A stretch of DNA of 64,000 nt. Origin: Desulfitobacterium_A nosdiversum (GTDB lineage: Bacteria > Bacillota > Desulfitobacteriia > Desulfitobacteriales > Desulfitobacteriaceae). The stretch is taken from assembly GCF_049860565.1 (NCBI RefSeq), contig NZ_CP172056.1, forward strand, positions 1,116,001 to 1,180,000. Reading direction: 5' to 3'. Both the position numbers and the translations under genes were made by a program. Every line of letters begins with the position of its first letter. Position 1 is the first letter of the stretch. The notes below the pieces were generated by a model, which did not search any database, had not been told where the DNA came from, and saw only the letters and a program-made list of their open reading frames with translations. Shown piece by piece: positions 9,116 through 17,768 of this stretch.

Positions 9116-10156
9116 ATGGATAAGAAAGTACGTTTTGCTATTATTGGCTGTGGACGGATTGCTCCGAAGCATGCAGAATCAATTGTTGCTTTACCTGAAG
9201 CTGAACTCGTCGCTGTTTGTGATATCATTCCGGAAAAAGCTCAAGCATTTGCTGATAAGTATGGGGCTAAACCCTATACCTCTTATGAAGAAATGTTAGC
9301 CAAGGAAGACATTGAAGTCGTGACCATTGCGACTTCCTCCGATTTACATGCGCCGATTGGAATCGCTGCGGCGAAATCCGGAAAGCACGTCATGGTTGAA
9401 AAACCGATGGCGATGACTCTAAAAAGTGCTGACGAACTGATCAAAACCTGTAAGGATAATGGTGTTAAGCTCGAAGTCATTCATCAAAATCGGTTTAACA
9501 AGTCTGTAAAACTGATGCGCAAGGCATTAGAAGAAGGCCGCTTCGGCAAAATGACTCATGGACAAGCTACAGTACGCTGGAATCGGGATGATAATTACTA
9601 CGCCCAGGCTTCTTGGCGCGGTACAAAACTTCAAGACGGCGGCGTGCTGATGAACCAATCGATCCATAATATTGACTTACTCCAATGGACGTTTGGACCG
9701 GTTGAATCCGTATTTGGGTATACAACTACAGCTATGCGCAAAATTGAGATGGAAGACGTCGGCGGCGCTGTCATTAAGTTCAAAAGCGGTGCAATTGGTC
9801 TGATTGAAGCTGCTTCAACAATCTATCCTAAAAATATCGAAGAGACCTTAAACGTATTTGGTTCAACGGGTTCGGTTATAATCGGCGGAATTGCGGTCAA
9901 TCGAATCGAGACCTGGGAATTCCCTGAGAGCGAAGAGGAGAAGAAGCAGATTTTTGCCAGCCAAGAAAGCGATCCTCCGACAGTTTACGGCTTTGGGCAT
10001 CGTGAGGTTATCAGCGATATGATTCAAGCCATCCTTGAAGATCGGATGCCGGCTATCCCTGGCGAAGAAGGGCGTAAGGCGTTAGAGATTATTCTTGCGA
10101 TTTATAAATGTCAGGAAACGAAGGAGCCAGTAGTATTCCCGCTCGTTGAGGAGTAA
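9116..10156 (+). CDS. wbpB: Gfo/Idh/MocA-family UDP-GlcNAcA 3-dehydrogenase, WbpB-like
   Basis: WbpB-type enzymes oxidise carbon 3 of UDP-N-acetylglucosaminuronate to the 3-keto sugar, the substrate of the partner aminotransferase WbpE. The N-terminal Rossmann fold carries IIGCGRIAPKHAES, and the family signature VEKPMA appears near residue 95, with the conserved Lys. The C-terminal Gfo/Idh domain includes GGVLMNQSIHNIDLLQW with the usual active-site His-x-x-Asp. The length of 346 residues fits the family. The start follows GAGGGAGAG. A copy of the structured repeat begins eight bases after the stop codon, so the WbpD- and WbpE-like genes that complete the pathway are separated from it by that element. 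Confidence 0.88.
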   Translation: MDKKVRFAIIGCGRIAPKHAESIVALPEAELVAVCDIIPEKAQAFADKYGAKPYTSYEEMLAKEDIEVVTIATSSDLHAPIGIAAAKSGKHVMVEKPMAMTLKSADELIKTCKDNGVKLEVIHQNRFNKSVKLMRKALEEGRFGKMTHGQATVRWNRDDNYYAQASWRGTKLQDGGVLMNQSIHNIDLLQWTFGPVESVFGYTTTAMRKIEMEDVGGAVIKFKSGAIGLIEAASTIYPKNIEETLNVFGSTGSVIIGGIAVNRIETWEFPESEEEKKQIFASQESDPPTVYGFGHREVISDMIQAILEDRMPAIPGEEGRKALEIILAIYKCQETKEPVVFPLVEE

Positions 10157-10163
10157 GAATGTA

Positions 10164-10734
10164 TCTGGGGAGAGTTGCGATTACAGCTGCTCCGGCCGGG
10201 CGCTCGCAGAGCAAACTAACGGCTCAAACTGCTCTATGAATGATGCGGGGTTCGGCGCCAGAATCGCCATCCTTGGCTCTGTTGGCGCCCGTGCCCATCC
10301 ATGGGCACGCCCCGCTGATGCAAGCGCAGTCTGAGCCGAGTTTGCTGACTGCTCGCTTAAAGGCCTCCGCATCTGTACTCGCAACTCTCTGGGTCGCTTC
10401 TTAGGTCCTCTTGCATGAACGACTTTCATGACTCAGGAGGCAGCATGGTACATTCTGTACCATAGGCTGCGAATGCAAGTAATTACCAGCGAGAAATGCC
10501 TGGATGTGGATTTTGATTTACAGGAGAGAACGACTAAAGCGAGCAGTAGCCAGCCTTAGGCAGTGCCGACTTCTTAAAAGCAAAGGGTTGCGCATAGGAC
10601 GTGCGCAACCGCCAACAGAGCCAAGGATGGCGATTTTGGCGGGGACCCGCGACCCCAAATAAGGAGTCAGTGCCTTAGGCTGGATCTGCGAAGCGCCCGG
10701 AGTGAACGGATGTAAACAAAATCCACCCCCAGAG
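10164..10734. repeat. Structured repeat, family 1, copy 2
   Basis: Same element and orientation as at 640-1210, lying between the wbpB-like and wbpD-like genes. Here the internal arms of the two domains match each other especially well. CGCCAGAATCGCCATCC... in the left domain and the reverse complement of the segment around 10610-10641 in the right domain differ at only one position over about 32 bases. The linker hairpin reads GCAGC-ATGGTACA-TTC-TGTACCAT-AGGCTGC, where copy 1 has a differently composed but still paired hairpin. No protein-like reading frame is present. Confidence 0.88.
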
Positions 10735-10807
10735 ACTTTCTTAACTCTTAAGAGCCTTTCATGCAAAGGCAAGTAATACGAACTCGCGAAAACGAGGTGT
10801 AAATAAT

Positions 10808-11725
10808 ATGACAAATAGTAATACACATAGTCTGGTTATCTCCAGAACAGCTAATTTCCCGGAGACTGTGACCTTCAGCCCATTCTGCGTTATCGGTGAA
10901 GGTGTAACACTGGGGGAGAATGTCGTCTTAGGTGTAGGGTGCATTATCTCAGATGGAGTGACAATTGGTACCGGGACAGTCTTAGGTCATCATGTTACCG
11001 TGGATCATGGAGTCTCTCTTGGAGAAGGATGTCAACTCGGAAGCCACGTAAGCGTTGGGGCATGGGCAAAAATTGGAGCTCGGACAAAAGTTGGCGAACA
11101 TACCACGATTTATCCTCAAGCCGATTTAGGAGACGAGGGTTTCATTGGAAGCAACTCCTCAATTGGCCGTTTTCCAAAGGCTGCGGCAACAAGCACAGTC
11201 AAAGCCCATGCTGATTTACCGTCCCTCAAGATGGGGAATGGCTATACCGCGGGATGCTCCGTGGTACTCTATTCAGGGACAAGCTATGGTGATAAAGTCT
11301 TTATCGGCGACGGAGCGATGGTTCGTGAACGCTGTATAATAGGTAAAAACGTGGTCATCGGGAGCGGCACAGCTGTCGAGAATGATACGAAAATCGGTGA
11401 GTTCACCAAAATTCAGACCGGATGTTATATCACCGCCTATATGGAAATAGAAGATCATGTTTTCATTGCTCCGATGGTTGCGACAACCAATGATAACTTT
11501 ATGGGGCGTACGGAAAAACGCTTTAAGTATATTAAGGGTGCGCATATCGGAAGAGGCGCCCGGGTCGGGGGAGCTTCTATTCTCCTGCCGGGAGTCCACG
11601 TAGCTCCCGAGACGTTTGTCGCGGCCGGCGCTTTAGTTACGAAGGATACGAAGGAAAAACGGGTGATGATCGGTTTTCCGGCTCGCGATGTGCGGCCTGT
11701 GCCGGATGAAGAGCTGCTTCCGTAA
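10808..11725 (+). CDS. wbpD: Hexapeptide-repeat N-acetyltransferase, WbpD-like
   Basis: Left-handed beta-helix acyltransferase, judged from the many I/V-G-x repeats through the whole 305 residues. In the WbpD role it acetylates the 3-amino group of UDP-GlcNAc3NA using acetyl-CoA, giving UDP-GlcNAc3NAcA. Features seen are the long N-terminal run of hexapeptides (FCVIGEGVTLGENVVLG onward), a central loop with FIAPMVATTNDNF, and a C-terminal GAHIGRGARVGGASILLPGV. The protein is about 100 residues longer than the roughly 190-residue P. aeruginosa enzyme, with the extra coils at the N-terminus. The start ATG follows CGAGGTG. It lies alone between two copies of the structured repeat. An alternative is another sugar-nucleotide acetyltransferase. 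Confidence 0.8.
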   Translation: MTNSNTHSLVISRTANFPETVTFSPFCVIGEGVTLGENVVLGVGCIISDGVTIGTGTVLGHHVTVDHGVSLGEGCQLGSHVSVGAWAKIGARTKVGEHTTIYPQADLGDEGFIGSNSSIGRFPKAAATSTVKAHADLPSLKMGNGYTAGCSVVLYSGTSYGDKVFIGDGAMVRERCIIGKNVVIGSGTAVENDTKIGEFTKIQTGCYITAYMEIEDHVFIAPMVATTNDNFMGRTEKRFKYIKGAHIGRGARVGGASILLPGVHVAPETFVAAGALVTKDTKEKRVMIGFPARDVRPVPDEELLP

Positions 11726-11745
11726 GCTTTCTGCGAGGGCATGAA

Positions 11746-12314
11746 TCTGGGGAGAGTTGCGATTACAGCTGCTCCGGCCGGGCGCTCGCAGAGCAAACTA
11801 GCGGCTCAAACTGCTCTATGAATGAGGCGGGGTTCGGCGCCAGAATCGCCATCCTGGCTCAGTTGGCGCCCGGAAACATCCATGTTTCCGCCCCGCTGAT
11901 GCAAGCGCAGTTTTCGCCGAGTTTGCTAGCTGCTCGCTTAAAGGCCTCCGCATCTGTACTCGCAACTCTCTAAGCTGCTTCATAGGTCCTTTTGCATGAA
12001 AGGCTTTTACGGCTAAGGAGGCAGCATGGTACATTCTGTATCATAGGCTGCGAAAGCAAGCAATCACCAGCGAGAAAGACCTGGAAGTGGATTTTGATTT
12101 ACAGGAGTGAACGACTAAAGCAAGCAGCTACCAGCCTTAGGCAGTGACGACTTCTTAAAAGCAAAGGGTTGCGCATACGATGTGCGCAACCGCCAACAGA
12201 GTCAGGAGACGATTTTGGCGGGAACCCGTGACCCCAAATGAGGAGTCAGTGCCTTAGGCTGGTCTGCGAAGCGCCCGGAGTGAATGGCTGTAAACAAAAT
12301 CCACTCCCCAAAGC
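11746..12314. repeat. Structured repeat, family 1, copy 3
   Basis: Third copy, between the wbpD-like and wbpE-like genes, starting 21 bases after a stop codon. Its inner hairpin (11871-11890) reads CGGAAAC-ATCCAT-GTTTCCG where copies 1 and 2 have CGTGCCC-ATCCAT-GGGCACG. Four of the base pairs have changed on both sides, so pairing is kept while the sequence differs. In the linker hairpin, TGTATCAT in place of TGTACCAT turns one pair into G-T. Not every stem is kept: CGGCTCAAACTGC faces GCAGTTTTCGCCG here, with uncompensated mismatches. Confidence 0.88.
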
Positions 12315-12367
12315 CATTCTTAATCCTGTAAAACCAAGCTTCAACAGCCTCCAATAAGACGCGAATT

Positions 12368-12395
12368 TTGTAGAAACGCCGACAAGGGGTATAAT
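12368..12395 (+). promoter_or_regulatory. Candidate promoter for the wbpE-like gene
   Basis: TTGTAG (12368-12373) and TATAAT (12390-12395) are separated by 16 bases, just downstream of the third structured repeat and 68 bases before the start codon. The -10 box is perfect and the -35 box is a 4/6 match. Confidence 0.5.
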
Positions 12396-12462
12396 AAGAG
12401 AATCTAATAAGAATTGGAACTCAAACACATATCGATAACTAAGCGTAAAGGAGATAAGAAGA

Positions 12463-13563
12463 ATGAGCATACCGCTTTTAGACCTTAAAGCACAGTACTT
12501 AACGATTAAGGATGATATTGACCAAGCAATTCAGCGGGTTTTGGATTCCAGCAAATTTGTTCTCGGACCGGAAATGAGAGCGTTCGAGGAAGAAATGGCT
12601 GCGTACTGCGGTGTTAAAGAAGCAGTAGCTGTTGGCAATGGAACGGATGCTTTGTTGCTTGCTTTAAGAGGCTTTGACGTAGGACCTGGGGATGAAGTCA
12701 TTACAACTCCTTTTACCTTTTTTGCGTCCGCTGAGACGATTGCAGCCCTTGGAGCAACTCCTGTTTTTGTCGATATTGATCCAGTAACATTAAACATGGA
12801 CTTAGATCAATTAGAGTCAAAGATCACACCACGGACAAAGGCTATTATCCCGGTGCATATTTTCGGCCAAATGGTTGATGTAGAGCGTGTCATGGAAATT
12901 GCGGCCCGTCACGACTTAAAAGTGCTTGAGGATTCGGCTCAGGCCATTGGTGCTAATTACCGCGGGCGCAAGGCCGCTTCGATTGGACATGCCGGAACCT
13001 TTAGTTTCTTTCCTACAAAGAACTTAGGAGCTTATGGTGATGCAGGGATGATTGTCACGGATGATGAGGCTCTGGCTGCGCATTTGCGGATGCTTCGCTT
13101 CCATGGCTGCCAGACAAAGTACTATCACGATGAAATCGGCTATAACAGCCGCATGGATGAACTACAAGCGGCTATTTTACGCGTGAAGTTCAAACATATT
13201 GATGAGTGGAACGCAGCTCGCAGGGAAAAAGCGCAGATCTACAATGAGCTTTTAGCAGGTTTGCCGTTAACTTTGCCGGGTATCGACCCGGAAGGAACCC
13301 CTGTGTTTCATCTTTATGTTTTAAGAACGGAAAAACGGGAGGAGCTTATGGCGGCACTGAAGGAACAGGGGATCGGTACAGCAATTTACTATCCGGTTCC
13401 GCTTCATCTGCAACGTGCCTTCCGAGATCTGGGCTATAATGAAGGGGATCTTCCCGTCGCCGAGAAAGCCTGCAGCCAGGCCATGGCATTGCCCTGTTTT
13501 CCTGAACTGACTTTAGAACAACAAAAAGAAATTGTTTCAGTTATAAAAAAGGTTCTGAAATAA
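12463..13563 (+). CDS. wbpE: PLP-dependent sugar 3-aminotransferase, WbpE-like (DegT/DnrJ/EryC1/StrS)
   Basis: Transfers an amino group, usually from glutamate, to the 3-keto sugar made by WbpB, giving UDP-GlcNAc3NA. The 366-residue length is typical. PLP-binding features are visible: VGNGTDAL (phosphate cup), EDSAQAIGANY with the Asp that contacts the pyridine nitrogen, and FSFFPTKNLGAYGDAGM with the Schiff-base Lys. The C-terminal block YYPVPLHLQRAF is characteristic of the nucleotide-sugar branch. The start follows AAAGGAG. It is followed closely by a polymerase-like gene, probably in the same transcript. Assignment to WbpE rather than another StrS-family aminotransferase depends on the neighbouring wbpA, wbpB and wbpD-like genes. 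Confidence 0.88.
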   Translation: MSIPLLDLKAQYLTIKDDIDQAIQRVLDSSKFVLGPEMRAFEEEMAAYCGVKEAVAVGNGTDALLLALRGFDVGPGDEVITTPFTFFASAETIAALGATPVFVDIDPVTLNMDLDQLESKITPRTKAIIPVHIFGQMVDVERVMEIAARHDLKVLEDSAQAIGANYRGRKAASIGHAGTFSFFPTKNLGAYGDAGMIVTDDEALAAHLRMLRFHGCQTKYYHDEIGYNSRMDELQAAILRVKFKHIDEWNAARREKAQIYNELLAGLPLTLPGIDPEGTPVFHLYVLRTEKREELMAALKEQGIGTAIYYPVPLHLQRAFRDLGYNEGDLPVAEKACSQAMALPCFPELTLEQQKEIVSVIKKVLK

Positions 13564-13582
13564 GCGGAGAGTGGGATGTTCA

Positions 13583-15082
13583 GTGAAAGATAAGAAAATA
13601 TTAAATATTATCTATGTGCTCTTCATTTTGGGGAACCTTTTATTGACCCCCAGCCTATTTGTACTGGATGCGTATGCATTGATTATGGGGCTAATCATTA
13701 TTAACCATATTCGCTGGGAAAACGGACAGGAACTGCTTTATTACTTCGTTTTGTTGTTTTCCGTAATGGACTTTACTTTCAATCTGCCGCTCTTTGGACG
13801 TCTCAATATTTATTATTTGCATATCGCATTATTTATCTTAATCGTATGGATGCTGGTTTCGTTCTTGAAAAAGAAGCCGAACCTTAATCCGAAACAGTTA
13901 ACGCAAAACAAATATCTTCTTTTTCTTTCGATCTTCATTGCCTATATGGTGATTTCTTTGATTTGGGCAGAGAGTAAGGGAATGGCCATCAAATACATGA
14001 TTAACTACGCGATCATGATTTGCTTCATGCTGGTTGTATTTAAGTTCAATCCAAATCAGCGGAAACTAAAAGAAACACTCAAAATTTTAGCCTATACGCT
14101 CTTGCCCATTTTAATTATTGGGGCCATCGAAATGACAGGATTTAGAATTATGCCTGTTCGTAACGTTTTCTCAGATTTGGGCTGGTATGTCAAAGGTCCG
14201 GAATATCTTAAAACAATTCCTGAGGTTTTCTTCTACAATCCCAATAACTATGGCGTTTATCTGATTATGGCAATGACATTTATCCTGCCGTTTATTGTAT
14301 ATAACAAAAATAAAGGATTAAACGCATTGTTTTGGTTGATGCAGCTGGGCGCGCTTCTTAATCTGATTTTCAGTACGTCACGAACAGCCTATATCGTGAT
14401 GCTTTTGACGATGGTTGGCTTTATGCTGTTCTTCTTTTTGATGAGAGAGCGGGAGAAATTTCGAAAAGCACTTGTTGTCGGACTGACTACAATCATCGTC
14501 TTTTATAGCTTGTCCTTTGTACCCAGCCTTACACTTTATTATGGAAAGTTTAATGATACCCCCTTGGTTAATAAACTCAGTCTAAAGGCTAAAAAAACAG
14601 TTCAGCCGATTGCTGAATTTGGAGAAGAGGGTTCAACGAGCGAGCGCATGACCATCATTATGGATATTGCCAAGGGAGTTGTACTGCAAGGCCATGTACA
14701 GGGTTTCGGCGTGAATAACACAGGCGTGTATCTTAAGAAGGTGGGTAATACCCATGGAATTGTCAATCCGCATAGCCTTTGGTTTGAAATTCTTGGTGAT
14801 TTCGGAATCGGGATTTTCCTCTATCTTATCTTTATCTATTTGAATCTTCTTTGGGATCTTATTAAAGTTTATAAAGAAAGCCTAAAAACAAATCCTTACG
14901 GATTAACTTCATATACCGCCATGAGCTTGATCGCGGCACTGGGGGGATTTATCTTAACCGCTTTTGCTCCGAGTTCTGTCATTAGTTTTCCGCAGATGTG
15001 GCTGTTGTATGGTTTAAGTGCTGCGATTATCCTTCGTCGCAAAACGTTTCTCGAAGGATCATCCTATAACCGCCTAGAGTAA
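13583..15082 (+). CDS. O-antigen ligase/polymerase-like membrane protein (Wzy-like), first copy
   Basis: Multi-spanning membrane protein with about ten hydrophobic segments and a large loop (about residues 330-400) with HGIVNPHSLWFEILGDFG, a block seen in Wzy/WaaL/RfaL-type proteins. Such proteins join lipid-linked repeat units into polymer or transfer polymer to an acceptor on the outer face of the membrane. I favour the GTG at 13583 (MKDKKILN), with GGAG upstream, over the GTG at 13571. A second protein of the same class lies at 17769, so one may be the polymerase and the other a ligase; sequence alone does not decide which. Sequence similarity within this class is low, so the call rests on topology and the loop motif. 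Confidence 0.78.
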   Translation: MKDKKILNIIYVLFILGNLLLTPSLFVLDAYALIMGLIIINHIRWENGQELLYYFVLLFSVMDFTFNLPLFGRLNIYYLHIALFILIVWMLVSFLKKKPNLNPKQLTQNKYLLFLSIFIAYMVISLIWAESKGMAIKYMINYAIMICFMLVVFKFNPNQRKLKETLKILAYTLLPILIIGAIEMTGFRIMPVRNVFSDLGWYVKGPEYLKTIPEVFFYNPNNYGVYLIMAMTFILPFIVYNKNKGLNALFWLMQLGALLNLIFSTSRTAYIVMLLTMVGFMLFFFLMREREKFRKALVVGLTTIIVFYSLSFVPSLTLYYGKFNDTPLVNKLSLKAKKTVQPIAEFGEEGSTSERMTIIMDIAKGVVLQGHVQGFGVNNTGVYLKKVGNTHGIVNPHSLWFEILGDFGIGIFLYLIFIYLNLLWDLIKVYKESLKTNPYGLTSYTAMSLIAALGGFILTAFAPSSVISFPQMWLLYGLSAAIILRRKTFLEGSSYNRLE

Positions 15083-15160
15083 GGAAAGATGATGATTTAT
15101 GAGCAGCGTAATAGGCAGTGAAGCTTTGAGAACTGAAATTCGAAAGTATAGGTGGACTTC

Positions 15161-16405
15161 GTGAGGATTTTGATTTTGGCAGGCTGGTATCCGAATGGCA
15201 ATAATCCGATGAAAGGGACGTTTATCCGGGAGCAGGCTTTAGCACTGCTAAAAGCGGGTCTTCCGGTTGCCGTCTTTTATCCTTTTGATGAAGAGCTTAA
15301 GTCTGGCGAAATGAAGGAAAATGTTGAAGATGGCATCAAGGTTTACAGGGCCAACACATTAGGTAACGGAAATCGGTTTATCGGACGATTTCGGAGTTAT
15401 AGCAGAGTCTTTGGCTTACTAAAGAGGATTATACAGGATTTTCAGCCGAACCTCCTACATGTTCATGTCGGATACCCGGCAGGAATCATGGCTTATCTAT
15501 TTACGCGCAGACACGAAATGCCCTATCTTATTACTGAGCATATGTCTTATTTACAGGACTATGTTGATAAATGGCAGCATCGCTTCCTTTTAAAGAGAGC
15601 CTTTGAACATGCTCAAAGGGTTCTTCCTGTAAGTACGGCTTTAGAAAGGCAGTTTTCTTTTTGGGGATGGTTTGTTCAAAGTCAAAAAGTACCTAATGTC
15701 GTAGATACGGAAAGATTTCAGCTGATTAAGGTACGTTCTTCAGCTTCTGAGGACGATTCTGAATGCAGTTTAGAATCCAAAAATGTTCTGCGGATTCTGT
15801 TTGCGGGAAATATGGAAGAGACCGAGGTTAAAGGGGTTCAGTATTTATTGCCCGCATTTGCCCAACTCGTAGAAAGCAGAAGATCTTCTGAACAGACACT
15901 TCATCTTGATCTGGTGGGAGATGGAAGTAAACGAACGGACTATGAGCACTTAGCGTTAAAGCTTGGAATAGCCGGCTTTGTTACGTTTCATGGCCGGGTT
16001 AGCCCGAAAGAAATGCCTTCATTTTATCAAAGAGCTGACCTGTTGGTCCTTCCTTCAATAAAGGAGACGTTTGGATGCGTGCTTATCGAGGCAATGGCCT
16101 GCGGAAAGCCGGTATTAGCTACTGCCTGCGGCGGCCCTCAGGATATCGTTAGGGAAAACAGCGGCTTTTTGGTTCCGCCGGGAAATATACCCGCTCTCGT
16201 TAAAGGCTTGGAGAATATGCTTTCTTCCCTTGAAAATTATGATCCGGAAGAAATTAGAAAATATGCGATACAAAATTATAGCCCTGGGGCTGTAGCCAAA
16301 AGGCTCATCAAAATCTATGAGGAAATCCTCTCAGGGAATACAAGGGATAATCTGAACAGCAATAACTCCGGCGACGATGTAAACGAACGAGAAGGGAAGA
16401 ATTAG
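15161..16405 (+). CDS. Glycosyltransferase family 4
   Basis: Cytoplasmic GT-B enzyme that adds a sugar from a nucleotide donor to a lipid-linked intermediate. The start GTG at 15161 has AGGTGG five bases upstream and gives MRILILAGWYPNGNN; the in-frame GTG at 15152 overlaps that site. N-terminal half: GTFIREQALALLKAG and HVHVGYPAGIMAYL. C-terminal half: VGDGSKRTDYE, FHGRVSPKEMPSFYQRAD, and the family signature KETFGCVLIEAMACGKPV with the E-x7-E pair that contacts the donor. The last 25 residues are Asn/Asp-rich and probably disordered. The specific sugar cannot be read from the sequence. A flippase gene starts five bases after its stop. Confidence 0.88.
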   Translation: MRILILAGWYPNGNNPMKGTFIREQALALLKAGLPVAVFYPFDEELKSGEMKENVEDGIKVYRANTLGNGNRFIGRFRSYSRVFGLLKRIIQDFQPNLLHVHVGYPAGIMAYLFTRRHEMPYLITEHMSYLQDYVDKWQHRFLLKRAFEHAQRVLPVSTALERQFSFWGWFVQSQKVPNVVDTERFQLIKVRSSASEDDSECSLESKNVLRILFAGNMEETEVKGVQYLLPAFAQLVESRRSSEQTLHLDLVGDGSKRTDYEHLALKLGIAGFVTFHGRVSPKEMPSFYQRADLLVLPSIKETFGCVLIEAMACGKPVLATACGGPQDIVRENSGFLVPPGNIPALVKGLENMLSSLENYDPEEIRKYAIQNYSPGAVAKRLIKIYEEILSGNTRDNLNSNNSGDDVNEREGKN

Positions 16406-16410
16406 GACGA

Positions 16411-17706
16411 ATGGGTTTTACAAAGTCCGTGACGATCACGTTTTTTAGCAACTTACTATTGTTCTTTCTTTCGATTATCAATACAACGGTGCTTTCCCGG
16501 GTACTTGGACCTGAGGGAAAGGGCGTTGTTGATGTTGCAAATAACTTTTTAAGCTTTGCCACGCTTATTCTGGGTATGGGGTTTGCGGCCTCCACTGTTT
16601 TTTTCTTGGGCAAGAAAAAGGATGCCTTAAATGCGATTATTGGAAATAATATTGTTGTAACCCTGGTCAGCAGTTTAGTTTTGATTCCTTTCTATTTTTT
16701 ACACCTGCATTTTCACTTTAAATTTTTGGCAGGGGTATCTAATATTCAGATGCTAGCGGTTTTGGTTACCGTTCCGTTAGTTAACTTTAAATCGGCAATG
16801 ATCAATGTCCTGCTCGGATTACAGGATATGGTAGAATATAATCGGATCAATGTTATTGATAAAATTTTAAGTTTGGTACTCTTAATTATTTTCCTTCTTA
16901 TTGCTGTAAATCCGACGGCAGCCATTGTTTCCATTCTTATCGGAACCCTGGCTATTTGTTTATTGCAAATCTATATTCTTATCCTTAAGCGCAAACAAGC
17001 TCCGCGTGTCGAGCGAGGCTTGATGAAGGATATGTTTGGCTATGGGCTTAAGGCCCAATTCGGGAATATAGTTCAAAAGCTGAATTATCGTTTGGACGTT
17101 TTTATTGTCAATTACTATTTGCCGATCGATCAGGTGGGAATCTATAGCATTGCTGTTGCTTTAGGGGAGACCCTTTGGGGTGTAACCGGGAGCATTGCAA
17201 CTGTAGTTTTTCCGATCGCTTCATCTTCAACCGATAAAAAAGGTATGATGCCGTTTACAAATCAAATTACCCGGGTTAGTTTCACCTTGATTGCCGGTTT
17301 CTCAGTAATCCTTGCCCTCATCAGCAAACCCTTGATTTTAATATGGCTTGGCCGTGATTTTATCACAGCAACGGGTGCTTTGCTTTGGTTATTGCCGGGG
17401 ATTAGTATTTTCTCCGTCTCGAATATTTTAGCGAGTTATCTTGCAGGGGTAGGTTTGGTTGAAAAAAACATCTATTCTTCCATTGCATCCGGAATTGTAA
17501 CAGTAGTGCTTGATATCTTCTTAATTCCACGGATCGGAATTATTGGAGCCTCGATTGCAACAAGCCTTTCGTATATCGTCTTTACACTAATGACGATCAT
17601 TTTTTATATTAACTATACACATGCCCGCTGGCAGGATATTCTTATCCTGAAAAAAAGCGATATGGGACAAATCATTCGCTTTATCAAGAGCAGGCTCCGT
17701 AAATAA
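16411..17706 (+). CDS. Polysaccharide flippase, Wzx-like (MOP superfamily)
   Basis: Membrane protein of 431 residues with about twelve hydrophobic segments, the expected number for MOP-type exporters that flip lipid-linked repeat units across the membrane. The N-terminus has the family pattern SVTITFFSNLL followed by INTTVLSRVLGPEGKG, and the middle shows YGLKAQFGNIVQKLNYRLD, a block conserved in Wzx/RfbX-type proteins. It is preceded by a glycosyltransferase and followed by a second Wzy-like protein, giving a complete Wzx/Wzy-dependent set. Substrate identity is not readable from the sequence. Confidence 0.87.
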   Translation: MGFTKSVTITFFSNLLLFFLSIINTTVLSRVLGPEGKGVVDVANNFLSFATLILGMGFAASTVFFLGKKKDALNAIIGNNIVVTLVSSLVLIPFYFLHLHFHFKFLAGVSNIQMLAVLVTVPLVNFKSAMINVLLGLQDMVEYNRINVIDKILSLVLLIIFLLIAVNPTAAIVSILIGTLAICLLQIYILILKRKQAPRVERGLMKDMFGYGLKAQFGNIVQKLNYRLDVFIVNYYLPIDQVGIYSIAVALGETLWGVTGSIATVVFPIASSSTDKKGMMPFTNQITRVSFTLIAGFSVILALISKPLILIWLGRDFITATGALLWLLPGISIFSVSNILASYLAGVGLVEKNIYSSIASGIVTVVLDIFLIPRIGIIGASIATSLSYIVFTLMTIIFYINYTHARWQDILILKKSDMGQIIRFIKSRLRK

Positions 17707-17768
17707 TAATAGAAAATGATATTATAATAACAACAGCCCATTAATTTTTACAGAAGGGAGGGAAGGCA

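Noticed and set aside
7570..12462. A WbpI-type C2-epimerase completing UDP-ManNAc3NAcA synthesis
   Set aside because: No gene with the family's motifs is present in the window, so only UDP-GlcNAc3NAcA can be supported.
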